Shown: positions 8,795 through 18,191, counted from the first letter of the stretch. The stretch: DNA of 59,282 bases from Ignavibacteria bacterium (GCA_016710985.1 JADJTX010000034.1:1-59282); one strand, 5' to 3'. Notes: generated by a model not told the origin, from the sequence alone. Numbers and translations are program-made.

Positions 8795-9591
8795 TTGTTT
8801 AAGAAGATAAAAAAAAGACTTGGTAAACTGCTCGCTGATGAACAGGTTAAAAAAGACAATGAGATTCAGAATAAGGAAGGATTAGAAATGACTTCATCCG
8901 GTGATATGGAAGTAACAATAAACATTCTTTTATCTAACGGTTTATTTTGCGGAAACATTCTTGATGTTGGAGCTCATTCCGCCTACTGGAGCGGTGTAGC
9001 AAAAAGTTTTTATCCCTATTCGAATATTTATATGATAGAACCTCTTGAGGAGATGGAGGAAAAGTTAAAGGAATTTTGTTCTAAACATCCGGGTTCGAAA
9101 TATTTTTTAAACGGTGCAGGGTCTAAGATCGAAACAAAAATTTTCACTGTCATTGATAATATGGAAGGTGCGAATTTTATGGCAGCGGAAAGAAAACATT
9201 TGGTTAATAGAAATCAGCAGCGTGAAGTTAAAGTAATAACAATAGATTCTCTTATTGAAAGCAATCAAATCCCTGTTCCCGATCTGATAAAAATAGACGT
9301 TCAGGGTTATGAAATGGAAGTTTTAAAAGGAGCTACGAGAGTTTTCGGAAAACCGAAGCTTTCATCATTGAAGTATCCTTTTATAAGTTCATGGAAGGAA
9401 CACCGCTCTTTTCAGAAGTAGTTACTTTTATGTCAAACAAAGGATATGAAGTTTACGATTTTTCCGGATTTCTAAGAAGACCACTTGATAAGGCGCTTGG
9501 ACAGGCGGATGTATGTTTCGTTAAAAAAGACGGAATTCTCAGAACATCAAACCGCTGGAGAAAACCACCGTTAAAACAAGTAGTTACCTAG
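8795..9591 (+). pseudogene. FkbM-family methyltransferase, one frameshift
   Basis: FkbM-type SAM-dependent methyltransferases O-methylate sugars and other natural products. The first frame has ILDVGAHSAYWSGVAKSFYP (motif I), IYMIEPLEEMEEKL, VKVITIDSLIE and DLIKIDVQGYEMEVLKGA, the family signature. At about 9357-9365 the reading moves one base. The other frame reads FIIEVSFYKFMEGTPLFSEV, then FMSNKGYEVYDFSGFLRRPLDKALGQADVCFVK to the TAG at 9591. Joined, it is about 265 aa, a normal length. The start is uncertain: TTG at 8795 gives FKKIKKRLGKLL, and the ATG at 8766 is out of frame. It stands apart from cysN and reads with the polysaccharide genes. Confidence 0.8.
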
Positions 9592-9593
9592 TC

Positions 9594-10331
9594 TCATTTC
9601 TTCCCGGTTACTTTTACTTTCTTCACTAAATCACCGCTTTTTAAAGTTATAAAATCATAATACAGTACACTTTTTTCCGGTACAAATTTGACAAACACCG
9701 CAGTATTCAATTCTTTATTCTTGGGATAAACTGTTAGTTCTTTTGCATAATTATTATCTTCTTCAGTGCTGACAATAAATCCATCAGGCGCAGTAATACT
9801 AACAGGATTACTTATATTTTTACCAATCATTACAAACCACAAAGCATCAGGGTTTTCCAATGTTCCGTTGCTTCCGAAAACCATTGATCCGCCACCGGTT
9901 ATTAATTCCGGAATTTCAGAAACATTAGCATTTGCAAAAATAACTTTTGATGTCCACGGAGGGATGTCAATTGAGCCATAAATATTTGCCAGTTTGATGT
10001 CCTTAAATTCAATTCCTGAAGACAGGATTTCTCTTAATGTATCATCGGATAAATTACTGTGAACTTTAGGATAAAGCACTTCATTTCCTGTTAATACTTC
10101 CGAGCCTGCTTCATTGTTTTCACCAATCAATTTTTTCCATTGATTAAAACTATGCACAGTTTTTGAATTCCCTTCCTGAAACAAAAATAAACCGGTTGAT
10201 ACGGGATTTATATAATAGTTTCCTGCAAACTTTCCCGGTACAAATAAGCCTGAAAACGATTTAAACATTACTGATACCTGATCACTTAATGTACTTAAGA
10301 ATACGTTATCCGAGGTGACGTTATTTACCAT
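9594..10331 (-). CDS. C-terminal part of secreted beta-helix protein (after frameshift)
   Basis: 245 aa with no hydrophobic segment. The sequence continues the protein at 10345-11886: adding or removing bases in the run of eight Ts at about 10350 joins GINFF to KAEPPMVNNVTSDNVFLS. It finishes the coil repeats (NVFLSTLSDQVSVMFKSF) and then gives a beta-rich tail (IPPWTSKVIFANANVSEI, NISNPVSITAPDGFIVS, LYYDFITLKSGDLVKKVKV). A tail of this kind after a beta-helix is common in secreted carbohydrate-active proteins. No type IX sorting motif is recognisable at the end. Confidence 0.55.
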   Translation of the reverse strand: MVNNVTSDNVFLSTLSDQVSVMFKSFSGLFVPGKFAGNYYINPVSTGLFLFQEGNSKTVHSFNQWKKLIGENNEAGSEVLTGNEVLYPKVHSNLSDDTLREILSSGIEFKDIKLANIYGSIDIPPWTSKVIFANANVSEIPELITGGGSMVFGSNGTLENPDALWFVMIGKNISNPVSITAPDGFIVSTEEDNNYAKELTVYPKNKELNTAVFVKFVPEKSVLYYDFITLKSGDLVKKVKVTGKK

Positions 10332-10344
10332 AGGCGGTTCAGCC

Positions 10345-11886
10345 TTAAAAAAAATTGATACCGACTTTATTATTATAAGATATGTTTCCTGATATAGTAT
10401 TATTGTTACAGTTATTATAAAGAAATATACCGTAATTATTACTTTCTGAAATCGTATTATTGAGCACCTTCATATTGTTGCTATGCTCATCAAGATAGAT
10501 CCCGGTAACGACAATGTTTGAGTAAGAGCCCGCTGTACCGTCATTATTTCCTATTATATGCGAGATGTAGTTGTTTCTGTAAGCAGAATTTGTGTTCACA
10601 TTACCGTAACCCTTTACACCTCCGCCGTCATTTAATTTAAGCATTAAGTATTGTATGATATTCTTTTCTACTATGTTATTGCTTCCGACACAATTAATAC
10701 CGTCATGACCGGTATTCAGGATATAATTATAACTGACAATATTCGAATTTGAGTACATGACGATCAGGGAAGAATTATTTTGAGCTTCACTGTTCATCCC
10801 GTAACCGGGGATCAATCCCGTATTTTTAATTACATTGCTGTTCACTTTTGAATTCTCAGCTTTAAGAATGTACAAGGCTTTTCCGTTGATATTATAAAAT
10901 CTGCAATTTATTATCTCAAAGTTGTAAGAAGGATTAAGAATGCTTACTCCTCCGTTGATCTGTCCGGAAAAAGTGCAGTTTTCAATTCTTATATTTGATT
11001 TAGATTTCCCTGTAAATAAAATTCCATATTCATATTGATTCATGCACTTCAGTTCCCTGATAATAATATTACTGATATTTTGATTTGAAAATATTCCATA
11101 CGGGTAAATGCTTCCTTGTGTGTAAACTGAATTAGGATTCACATTTGCCGGCGCATACAAATAAACAATTCCGGTAGAATCCCCTTTATCTTCATAATAC
11201 CATTCTTTCCCGGCATCCAGTTCGTTCAGTTTATTATCCAGATAGTAACCCCAGCCCTTATTTGCCGGATATAATGTAGGATTTAAAAAAGTGATCCTGC
11301 CATTATCGAAATTTTTTACAGGCGTGTGCTCATAAGACCAGTTTGTAGTCCTCATCCTGACATTGGCATCTTTCCAATAATTTTTGGGCTGATCCAGAGA
11401 GTTATCTATAAAACCGGTTTTTGGATTCTGAACCTCAGATTTAATAGTAAGAAATCCGGTATTAGGATAACGTGCAAGGATCATCTGCTCTCCTGACACA
11501 AATAAATTCTTCACAGGATAATTTACATCTGAAGTATAAATATTTTCCCTGTATTGCGACCAGTTTTTTAATTGCATTGAACCGCTTATAACCGGATTTC
11601 TTCCCTCTCCGTAAGCTGCGAAAATTATTGACAGCTTCTCACTTCCCGATACATTCAGAAAGATCTGACCTGCAAAGAATCCGTTTCTTTCAAACAAAAT
11701 TACATCCCCGGGTTTTAGAAGTTTAATGACAGAATTGAGCTTGTCTAAACTCTTAAACGGAAAGACAGGTGATAAACCGTTATTATTATCATTGCCTGAA
11801 TTTGAGATGTAGTATGTTGTTGCGTATGCAGGGCTAATATGAAATATTGTAAGCAGTAAAAACAGCAGGGAAATTATTTTTATCAA
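10345..11886 (-). CDS. secreted right-handed parallel beta-helix protein (pectate-lyase-like fold)
   Basis: A signal peptide (MIKIISLLFLLLTIFHISPAYA) is followed by TTYYISNSGNDNNNGLSPVFPFKSLDKLN, the usual opening of this fold, in which a cap precedes coils. Many short coils follow, rich in N and I: NIIIRELKCMNQYEYGIL, SNIRIENCTFSGQINGG, FEIINCRFYNINGKAL, NNIVEKNIIQYLM, MKVLNNTISESNNYGI and NTISGNISYNN. The fold binds or cleaves polysaccharides. I cannot assign catalytic residues, so the activity is open. With the downstream piece (9594-10331) the full protein is about 765 aa, split by a shift in a T8 run. It is convergent with the FkbM gene. Confidence 0.75.
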   Translation of the reverse strand: MIKIISLLFLLLTIFHISPAYATTYYISNSGNDNNNGLSPVFPFKSLDKLNSVIKLLKPGDVILFERNGFFAGQIFLNVSGSEKLSIIFAAYGEGRNPVISGSMQLKNWSQYRENIYTSDVNYPVKNLFVSGEQMILARYPNTGFLTIKSEVQNPKTGFIDNSLDQPKNYWKDANVRMRTTNWSYEHTPVKNFDNGRITFLNPTLYPANKGWGYYLDNKLNELDAGKEWYYEDKGDSTGIVYLYAPANVNPNSVYTQGSIYPYGIFSNQNISNIIIRELKCMNQYEYGILFTGKSKSNIRIENCTFSGQINGGVSILNPSYNFEIINCRFYNINGKALYILKAENSKVNSNVIKNTGLIPGYGMNSEAQNNSSLIVMYSNSNIVSYNYILNTGHDGINCVGSNNIVEKNIIQYLMLKLNDGGGVKGYGNVNTNSAYRNNYISHIIGNNDGTAGSYSNIVVTGIYLDEHSNNMKVLNNTISESNNYGIFLYNNCNNNTISGNISYNNKVGINFF

Positions 11887-12098
11887 TATTTATAAGTAAG
11901 ATTAAATTTATGTAAGATATAGATTATTCATAAGATTTATAAGATTTATAAAATTCATAAAGATTTATAAACTTATAAAATTTATAAAACAATTCAATAG
12001 TTAAATAATATCAATAGTCAAAAAATGGTTCTATATGAAATACAGTGGGCCTGTTTAATATTTTTGAAATATATTTTCACAAATAAAACCAATAAATT
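11887..12098. repeat. AT-rich degenerate tandem repeats
   Basis: From about 11920 to 11990 there are repeats of the type ATAAGATTTATAAGATTTATAA with a period near 10 bp. The remainder is unstructured AT-rich sequence. No gene. Confidence 0.6.
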
Positions 12099-12190
12099 TG
12101 TCATTCCCGCGTGCTTTTGGCGGGAATCCAATCAGAAAATTTTAAATAATGTTATATGTATACTTACTAGATTAGATTGTTGCCAGCGGG

Positions 12191-12446
12191 AAAAATGGAA
12201 CTATATATAATGGCGTCACAAACAATCTGATTAAACGTGTAGCTCAGCATAAAAGAAAAGAAGTGAAGGGATTTACCGGGAAATACGAAGTAAACAAGCT
12301 TGTATGGTATGAGCAAACCAATGATATAAGGAGAGAAACAAATCAAAAATTGGAACAGGAAATGGAAGATCAGATTGATTGAAAAGGGAAATCCTGAATG
12401 GAATGATTTGTTTTTTGAAATCGGAGGAACCGAAAGAAATGCTTGA
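12191..12446 (+). pseudogene. GIY-YIG nuclease remnant
   Basis: Translates as NGTIYNGVTNNLIKRVAQHK, then GFTGKYEVNKLVWYEQTNDI. After restoring one lost A near 12335 it continues REKQIKNWNRKWKIRLIEKG and NPEWNDLFFEIGG to a TGA. This is the small UPF0213-like GIY-YIG nuclease family. The first beta strand with the GIY tyrosine is missing, and the second motif reads YNG where YIG is expected, so the copy is dead. It sits exactly between the arms of a palindromic element. Confidence 0.8.
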
Positions 12447-12500
12447 TCCGAATTTTTTAATTTGAGAACGTTTTATGATTGGATCCCCGCCAGGAGCACG

Positions 12501-12618
12501 AGAGTGTCTCAAAACTCCGTTCCTGCTTACCAAACCCCAGTTTGGTAAGCAATTCTAGGCCGGAATTGAGGCTTCCCAAACTGGGGTTTGGGAAGGAGTA
12601 TAGTTTTGAGACAGACTC
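12501..12618. mobile_element. 118-bp MITE-like insertion with 6-bp target duplication
   Basis: The ends are AGAGTGTCTCAAAACT and, inverted, GAGTCTGTCTCAAAACT. Direct AGCACG flanks lie at 12495-12500 and 12619-12624. Inside are two palindromes, CTTACCAAAC...GTTTGGTAAG and CTTCCCAAAC...GTTTGGGAAG. It has no coding capacity. Deleting it with one AGCACG restores the host palindromic arm, which is direct evidence of insertion. It shares TGTCTCAAAAC ends with 5301-5434. Confidence 0.8.
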
Positions 12619-12634
12619 AGCACGCGAGATGACA

Positions 12635-12875
12635 ACATTTGTTTTGTTGTTTTAAAACAGTCTTCCACCTGGCGGCAGAACGGGTATTCAAAAAAATTTT
12701 CCCAGAGTAAACCATATAGAAGCCAAAAAATTCTTATAATCTATAATCTAAAATCTATAATCTTAAATAATCTTACGAATCTTACGAATCTTACGAATCT
12801 TTTTCTGTTTTATATAACTTCCATATTGTTTATTATTATAAATACCGTGAAATAAGTTAATCCTGATCAAATCTC
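12635..12875. repeat. intergenic repeats upstream of the WbqC-like gene
   Basis: Includes TCTATAATCTAAAATCTATAATC near 12737-12765 and a 9-bp array CTTACGAAT repeated three times at about 12772-12800. It probably holds the promoter of the downstream polysaccharide genes, but no clear -33/-7 pair can be assigned. Confidence 0.5.
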
Positions 12876-13573
12876 ATGAAATTAGCTGTGATGCAGCCGT
12901 ATTTGTTTCCTTACATTGGCTATTTTCAACTGATAAATGCGGTTGATAGATTTGTGATTTTTGACGATGTAAATTTTATCAATAAAGGCTGGATCAACAG
13001 GAATAATATACTTGTAAACGGAAAAGCGAATTTATTCACTGTTCCTCTGAAGAATTCCGGCCAGAACAAATTAATTAAAGATATTCAGATCTCGGAAAAC
13101 CGTGACCGGATAACAAAGTTTTAAGATCACTGGAATTGAGTTATAAAAAAGCTCCGTATTTTGCAGATATATACAAGTTACTGTCTGAGATAATTCAAAA
13201 TAATGAAAATAACATTTCAAAGTTTATTTACTTTAGCTTAATAAAACTGAATGAATATTTAAATATTAAAACTAAAATTGTTGAGTCATCTTCGGTATAT
13301 TTAAACAGTGAAATTAAGCAGCAGCACAGGATCATTGATATCTGCAAAAAAGAAAATGCAGATGAATATATTAATCTCTCCGGGGGAAAAGAATTATATT
13401 CAAGAGAACTTTTTGAATCTAACGGTATTAGATTAAATTTTATTAAGTCAAAGGAAATTCAATACAAGCAATTTGGGAACAGTTTTGTTGATTCTCTTTC
13501 AATCATAGATATCCTGATGTTTAATTCTAAAGATAAAGTTAAAATGTTCCTTGATGAATATGAACTGATATGA
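12876..13573 (+). pseudogene. WbqC-like family protein, one frameshift
   Basis: The first part has MKLAVMQPYLFPYIGYFQLI, FVIFDDVNFINKGWINRN and NGKANLFTVPLK, diagnostic of the WbqC-like family found in O-antigen and amino-sugar clusters. The frame breaks near 13115-13130 (RDRITKF then LELSYKKAPYFADIY). The second part runs to TGA at 13573 with IDICKKENADEYINLSGG and YKQFGNSFVDSLSIIDILMFN, the family's C-terminal block. Joined it is about 232 aa, full length. The biochemical role of the family is not settled, though it is usually linked to N-acylated sugar synthesis. The stop overlaps the ATG of the next gene (ATGA), so the two are coupled. Confidence 0.82.
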
Positions 13574-14375
13574 TTATACAAAGATGCATATCTTTAGATT
13601 CAAAAGATGAATGGAATGAAGCATTGAAAGGAGTTAAGCATTCGTTTGCATTCACACAGGAAAACTGTCATGCAATGAAACTCACTACCGGGAATAACAC
13701 TTATCTGTATTGTTTTGAAAAGGATAAAACAAAAATAGTTTGCCCTGTTTCTGAAAGAGATTACAACGGATATACTGACATTGTAACGCCTTTCGGATTT
13801 TCGGGATTCGCAGGGAATGAAGATTGCTCTGAATTTGTAAATTACTGGAATGAATTTGTAAATGAAAAAAAATACGTTTGCGGATATATCAGTCAGAATC
13901 CGCTGTTTCAGAATAATACCTATTATAAGAATGAAGAAGGTTATAAGTCAACAAACTTATACTTCATTGATTTGAATCTTAGTTTAACAGAACTTTTTGA
14001 AAATCTCGATGCCAACAGGAAGAAGCAGATCAAAAATTATAAAAGCGTTGAGTCGAAATTTATTTATGATAAAAAAATGCTGACTGAATTTTTCTTAAAT
14101 AACTATTATGATTTTTGAAAAGAATAAATGCATCGCAGGCAAATTATTTTAAAAGGGAAACACTTGAATATATCTGCAGTCTTGAAAATGTGTTTATGGC
14201 AGGCGCAGGAAAACCGGAAAAGAAAGGTTTGGCGCTTATAAACTGCCTTTTGTAAATTTAAAGCAAATATACAATAAGGAAACTTATGATAAATTATGTA
14301 ATGATAAAGGTGTCAATGGAAATGATATGAGCGGATACTTCCCGGCGTACAGAAAGAGTGTGTTGAGTGTGTTGA
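13570..14375 (+). pseudogene. FemAB/GNAT-like acyltransferase, frameshifted and overrun by a repeat
   Basis: The first 182 codons contain YTDIVTPFGFSGFAGN, VCGYISQNPLF and LDANRKKQIKNYKS, the layout of FemAB/GNAT-like transferases that acylate sugars or wall precursors. At 14118 the frame changes to LKRINASQANYFKRETLEY, then ENVFMAGAGKPEKKGLALI, stopping near 14254. A further frame reads FVNLKQIYNKETYDKL and GNDMSGYFPAYRKS, then enters the 9-bp array at 14356. Start overlap with the WbqC-like gene suggests a shared operon. The family call rests on pattern only and is moderate. Confidence 0.5.
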
Positions 14376-14418
14376 GTGTGTTGAGTGTGTAGAGTGTGTA
14401 GAGTGTGTAGAGTGTGTA
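14356..14418. repeat. nonamer tandem array GAGTGTGTT/GAGTGTGTA, 7 copies
   Basis: Seven exact 9-bp units (four ending in A, three in T), followed by a short CTTTTAA heptamer run (about 14425-14450). Since 9 bp keeps the frame, the array can be read through as VLS repeats. It replaces the end of the acyltransferase-like frame. Confidence 0.9.
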
Positions 14419-14452
14419 ACTAACCTTTAACTTTTAACTTTTTAACTTCAAC

Positions 14453-14777
14453 TTGTTTACAAAGTCAGCAAAATTTTACGATGCGATTTATAACTTTAAA
14501 GATTATAAAGCAGCAACTGAAAAACTCGATATTACGAAGATAAGGATTTAAAAATAACATGGATGTACACAAGTGAAAGAGAAAACAATCTTTCGGTTCT
14601 CGATATTAATTATCTTGTCGGTACACCGGAAGAAGTCACTCATTTCAAAGAAAGACATGAAATAGGTTTGTTCGATGATTCTCAATATAGAAAGGCGTTT
14701 ACAGATGCCGACCTGAAGTAATATATGACAACGAAGGATTATTCGGGAGAGGAATGTATATCGGAATTAAAAATTGA
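14453..14777 (+). pseudogene. sugar N-methyltransferase remnant with large internal deletion
   Basis: The N-terminal end reads LFTKSAKFYDAIYNFKDYKAATEKLDI. It then jumps to the C-terminal end: EDKDLKITWMYTSERENNLSV, LDINYLVGTPEEVTHFKERH, EIGLFDDSQYRKAF and, after another shift at about 14715, VIYDNEGLFGRGMYIGIKN with stop TGA at 14777. Both ends match class I methyltransferases of the dTDP-amino-sugar dimethyltransferase type. The SAM-binding core, roughly 130-150 residues, is absent, with a junction near 14530-14545. This is a true deletion and not a base-calling slip. Confidence 0.75.
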
Positions 14778-14802
14778 TGCTAAATATTTTATTTTTGCAT
14801 AT

Positions 14803-15746
14803 ATGAAAGTAAGTGTATGGATGTCGGCATACAATCACGAAAAGTACCTTGCACAATGTCTTGATTCGGTGCTTAGGCAAAGGACTAATTTTGATTTCGA
14901 CATAATACTGGGAGAAGATTGTTCGAAGGACAGGACAAGAGAAGTTGCTCTTGAATACCAAAAGAAATATCCTGAAAAGATAAAGTTATTCCTGCCTGAG
15001 AAAAATATAGGTATGATGGAAATGGATCTGGCAACGTGGGGCTTATGTAAAGGAGAATATCTGGCGTTATTAAACGGAGATGATTACTGGACTGATGAAA
15101 ATAAATTACAGACACAGTCGGATTTTCTGGATAACAATCCTGATACTGTTATTTGTTTTCATAAGGCGAAAGTAGAAGATGAAACAAACGGAAGTTCCTT
15201 TGAGACAGTTTACCTTGAACCAAATGACACTATGCCAATCGAATCATTACTGCTGGGTTATAATCCGATAATGACTCCGACTGTAATGATCAGAAATTTA
15301 TGGAAGATCCCCGATTGGTACAGAGAATTACCTTACGGTGACATGCCTCTTTATCTGATGCTTGCTCAGAAAGGAAAAATAAAGTATATCGACAGGCTAA
15401 TGAGTGTTTACAGAGTACATTCAAGCGGTCAGTGGCAGGGTGAATCGGTGTATAATAATTTGTTAAAGGACCTGAAGTTTTACAAAGTGATGAATGAAAA
15501 ACTGGATTACAAATATGATGATCTGATAAAAATAATTTTTGCTCAGAGATATTTTGATCTGATAATAATTGACATAGACAAAAAAGAATCCAACAGGCAA
15601 AAGAATTTTTGAAATGTTAAATTCTTTAACTGAGATTTCATCAGCGAGAATGAATTATCAGGAATAAGGAAAATTTTATTTGAAGATGCTGATAAGAATG
15701 AATATGATGAATTAATGCAAAGAGAAGTCAAATGGAAAGTAAATTA
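14803..15746 (+). CDS. family 2 glycosyltransferase, frameshift near the C-terminus
   Basis: Transfers a sugar from a nucleotide sugar in polysaccharide assembly. I chose ATG 14803 (KVSVWMSAYNHEKYLAQCLDSVL) because the upstream in-frame codons overlap the methyltransferase remnant. GT-A features are ILGEDCSKDRTREVALEY and the metal-binding ALLNGDDYWTDENK. MTPTVMIRN, GDMPLYLMLAQKGKIKYID and YRVHSSGQW follow. The frame stops at 15612, and another frame continues DFISENELSGIRKILFED to EVKWKVN with stop at 15746, so one small indel lies near 15610. It is the first of a long run of GT2 genes on this strand. Confidence 0.85.
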
Positions 15747-16665
15747 ACTTCATTATTAATTTGTATCTTTTAGAGCCACATAACGAAACAAGTAATTTCA
15801 TCAATCCCATACCGGACCGAGTAAAGAGACCGCTTTGGTCTGTAATGATCCCTACATTCAATCCTAAAGAGCATTTTATAATACAGGCAATCAATAGTGT
15901 ATTAGTTCAGGATCCGGGACAGGAAAAAATGCAGATTGAAGTTGTAGATGACTGCTCTTCTAAAGTGGATGTAAAAAATAGTTAAGGATAATTGGAAGGC
16001 CGGGTAAATATCACCGCCTCCCGAAAAATGTCGGGCATTCATTTAATTTTACTGAAAGCATAAGAAGAGCAAAGGAGAGTTTGTTCATATTCTTCACGAT
16101 GATGATCTAGTAAGCCTGGTTTTACGAAACTTTTCAAAAAATATTTGAAAGCATGCGAACCATTGGCGCAGCTTTCTGCCGGCAGGCATATATAGATGAA
16201 ACTGCAAGTCTTAAATTTTATTCAGACCTGAAATGGAAGAACAGGGAATACTTGATGATGCTGATAAAGCTTGCACAGAAGCAGAGGATTCAATATTGTG
16301 CAATGGTGGTCAGAAGAAAAGTTTTTGAGCAGATCGGAGGATTTGTTCCGAAAAATATCGGCTGCGAAGACTGGGAGATGTGGGTAAGAATCGCCGCACA
16401 TTTTCCTGTAGCTTATGAACCTCAGGCATTAGCAGAATACAGAGTTCATCACGGCACTTCCATGACTTTAAAAGACATGAGATCAGGCCAGGATATGAGA
16501 TACATGCGGGAAGCAATAGGGATTTTTAATGAATATCTTCCTAAAGAAAAAAGAGAAGAAACCGATTTATACAGAAGAAGATATTACGGAACATATTCAT
16601 TTAAAAATGCTAAAAGCAGTTACTGGAAGAATTTAATGATAAAGAAGGTGCATCTGCTCAATTAA
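15732..16665 (+). pseudogene. family 2 glycosyltransferase module, multiple frameshifts
   Basis: Starts at or near ATG 15732 or TTG 15761. WSVMIPTFNPKEHFIIQAINSV is the GT2 N-terminal strand and VEVVDDCSSKVDV-like sequence follows. The frame breaks near 15985. Further frames give RLPKNVGHSFNFTESIRRAK and HILHDDDLVSPGFYETFQ, where the DDD metal site is intact in sequence. The last 170 codons (16153-16665) contain VVRRKVFEQIGGFVPKNIGCEDWEMWVRI and AEYRVHHGTSMTL. Near 16640 the reading passes by one base into the frame of the next GT2 (EGASAQLSETIKIDSELIFEKV) with no intergenic gap, suggesting that it was the first module of a larger protein. Confidence 0.7.
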
Positions 16666-16730
16666 GCGAGACGATAAAAATAGATTCCGAATTAATATTT
16701 GAGAAAGTAAACTTTCTTTCAACACTTGAT

Positions 16731-18191
16731 GTGCCTGTAGACGGAGCCGGGGTATCAGTAATAATTAATACACAAAATAGCGAAGAGCATATTGAGAGGA
16801 CTCTCCGTCACCTAATTATACAGAAAGTTCCTAAATATATTCCATGGGAAATAATTATTGCTGATAATGCTTCGAAAGACAACACACTGAAAATTATTTC
16901 AAAAACATGGAGAAAGTACAAAGGAAAAACTCCTTTAAAAATTATAAGACTTCCGGACACCGGAATACTCGAAGCGCGTAATCAGGCTATTGAAAATGCA
17001 ACTTATAATTTTATTTTGTTTTGTAATCCCGGAAACCTGCTTAATAGAAATTATGTCCACATGGTTTCTGTAAATATGATGCGGGATATAAACCTTGGCG
17101 CATTGGGTTCCTATACTGAAGTGTTGGTAAAGGGTGAAAAACCGGAATGGTTTGAAGACTGGAGTAATTATTGCTATCAGACCGGAGAACAATATGAGTA
17201 TACAAGCGCTGTTACATGGACAAAAGGTTTTGTTTGGAGTTCCGGTTTTGCAATAAAAAAAGATGCATGGAAATCAATCTATCAAAAAAATTTCAAGTCG
17301 AAATTTGAAAAGAGAAAAAATGAAACTGCAGACCAGAGTGTAGTTGAAGAGCTTTGCTATGCATTGAGAGCAACGGGAAATTCAATCTGGTACAGTATTG
17401 ATCTGAAATTGAATCAAATCTTTTCGGAATCCGATTTAAGCTGGGAACATCTTAGAAATATCTGGAAACAGAAGGGAGTTAACTTTATAGCTTTATACGG
17501 ATACATCCATTCAAAGGAACATGAATTAGAAGATTTCAGAAAATTACCTGATAAAAAAGATCTAAGAAAATTAATTACATATATTTTCCGGAGCCTAAAA
17601 AGATTTAAGAGGTGGAAGCTAAAAGCATATAATGAATCTTTAACCGGCGACACTGATGTTTTATTGATTGAGTACAAATTTTCAAAGCTGAGAGAATTAC
17701 TTGGTGAAATAAAACCTTATAACCGGAAGTTAAGATTACTCAGAAGGATCGCAAGAAAGTCGGATTTCAAATATTTAAAATATGTGATTGACAAACCCTG
17801 TTTCAGATTTCCTCAATACAGGAAACGAAATGACAAAAGAGGTATTTCCGTAATATTAAATTATGAAAATACTTCCTATAACCTACTGAACAGGTGCCTT
17901 GAGAGTATTTCCCGGCAAATCCTTCCTGAGGATTTTCCATGGGAAGTAATTTTAAACGGCAGTAATATCGATGAGAATGTTAAGTCTGAAATTTACAGGA
18001 GATGGGAAAGAACTAACTGTTCTGCTTCTTTAAAAATAATTGATGAGAACAGCAAGAATAATGGAATATTAAGAAATGCAGCCATCAATAAAAGCAGATA
18101 TGATAATTTAGTATATCTAAATGAGTTGGATTTTATTAATCCGGATTTCGTAAGAATTGCCTTTAAATCAATTCACAAAATAAAAAAGTAG
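16731..18191 (+). CDS. two-module GT2-like protein fragment lacking canonical DXD sites
   Basis: Module 1 (residues about 1-350) has GVSVIINTQNSEEHIERTL, WEIIIADNASKDNTLKI and GILEARNQAIENATYNFILF. Where paralogs have CDDDN it has CNPGN. The rest (GFVWSSGFAIKKDAW, LCYALRATGNSIWYS, LSWEHLRNIW and GDTDVLLIEYKFSKLRELL) follows the same plan as the intact gene at 23175. Module 2 begins near residue 370 (RGISVILNYENTSYNLL, PWEVILNGSNID), again with LNELDFIN instead of DDDN. The open frame crosses the module boundary, so the modules were covalently joined. Both modules may be non-catalytic. The frame is also open for about 50 nt upstream of 16731, so this is an internal piece. Confidence 0.75.
   Translation: MPVDGAGVSVIINTQNSEEHIERTLRHLIIQKVPKYIPWEIIIADNASKDNTLKIISKTWRKYKGKTPLKIIRLPDTGILEARNQAIENATYNFILFCNPGNLLNRNYVHMVSVNMMRDINLGALGSYTEVLVKGEKPEWFEDWSNYCYQTGEQYEYTSAVTWTKGFVWSSGFAIKKDAWKSIYQKNFKSKFEKRKNETADQSVVEELCYALRATGNSIWYSIDLKLNQIFSESDLSWEHLRNIWKQKGVNFIALYGYIHSKEHELEDFRKLPDKKDLRKLITYIFRSLKRFKRWKLKAYNESLTGDTDVLLIEYKFSKLRELLGEIKPYNRKLRLLRRIARKSDFKYLKYVIDKPCFRFPQYRKRNDKRGISVILNYENTSYNLLNRCLESISRQILPEDFPWEVILNGSNIDENVKSEIYRRWERTNCSASLKIIDENSKNNGILRNAAINKSRYDNLVYLNELDFINPDFVRIAFKSIHKIKK

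Larger units (their letters stand above)
12099..12634. mobile_element. palindromic element carrying a GIY-YIG nuclease remnant
   Basis: The left end (TGTCATTCCCGCGTGCTTTTGG CGGGAATCCAATCA, from 12099) and right end (TGATTGGATCCCCGCC ... AGCACGCGAGATGACA, to 12634) are inverted arms of the same family as 8613-8728 and 56775-56876. Here the spacer between the arms holds a GIY-YIG nuclease coding remnant instead of about 40-60 bp of filler. The right arm is interrupted by a separate insertion (12501-12618). Removing that insertion restores a continuous arm. Confidence 0.65.
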
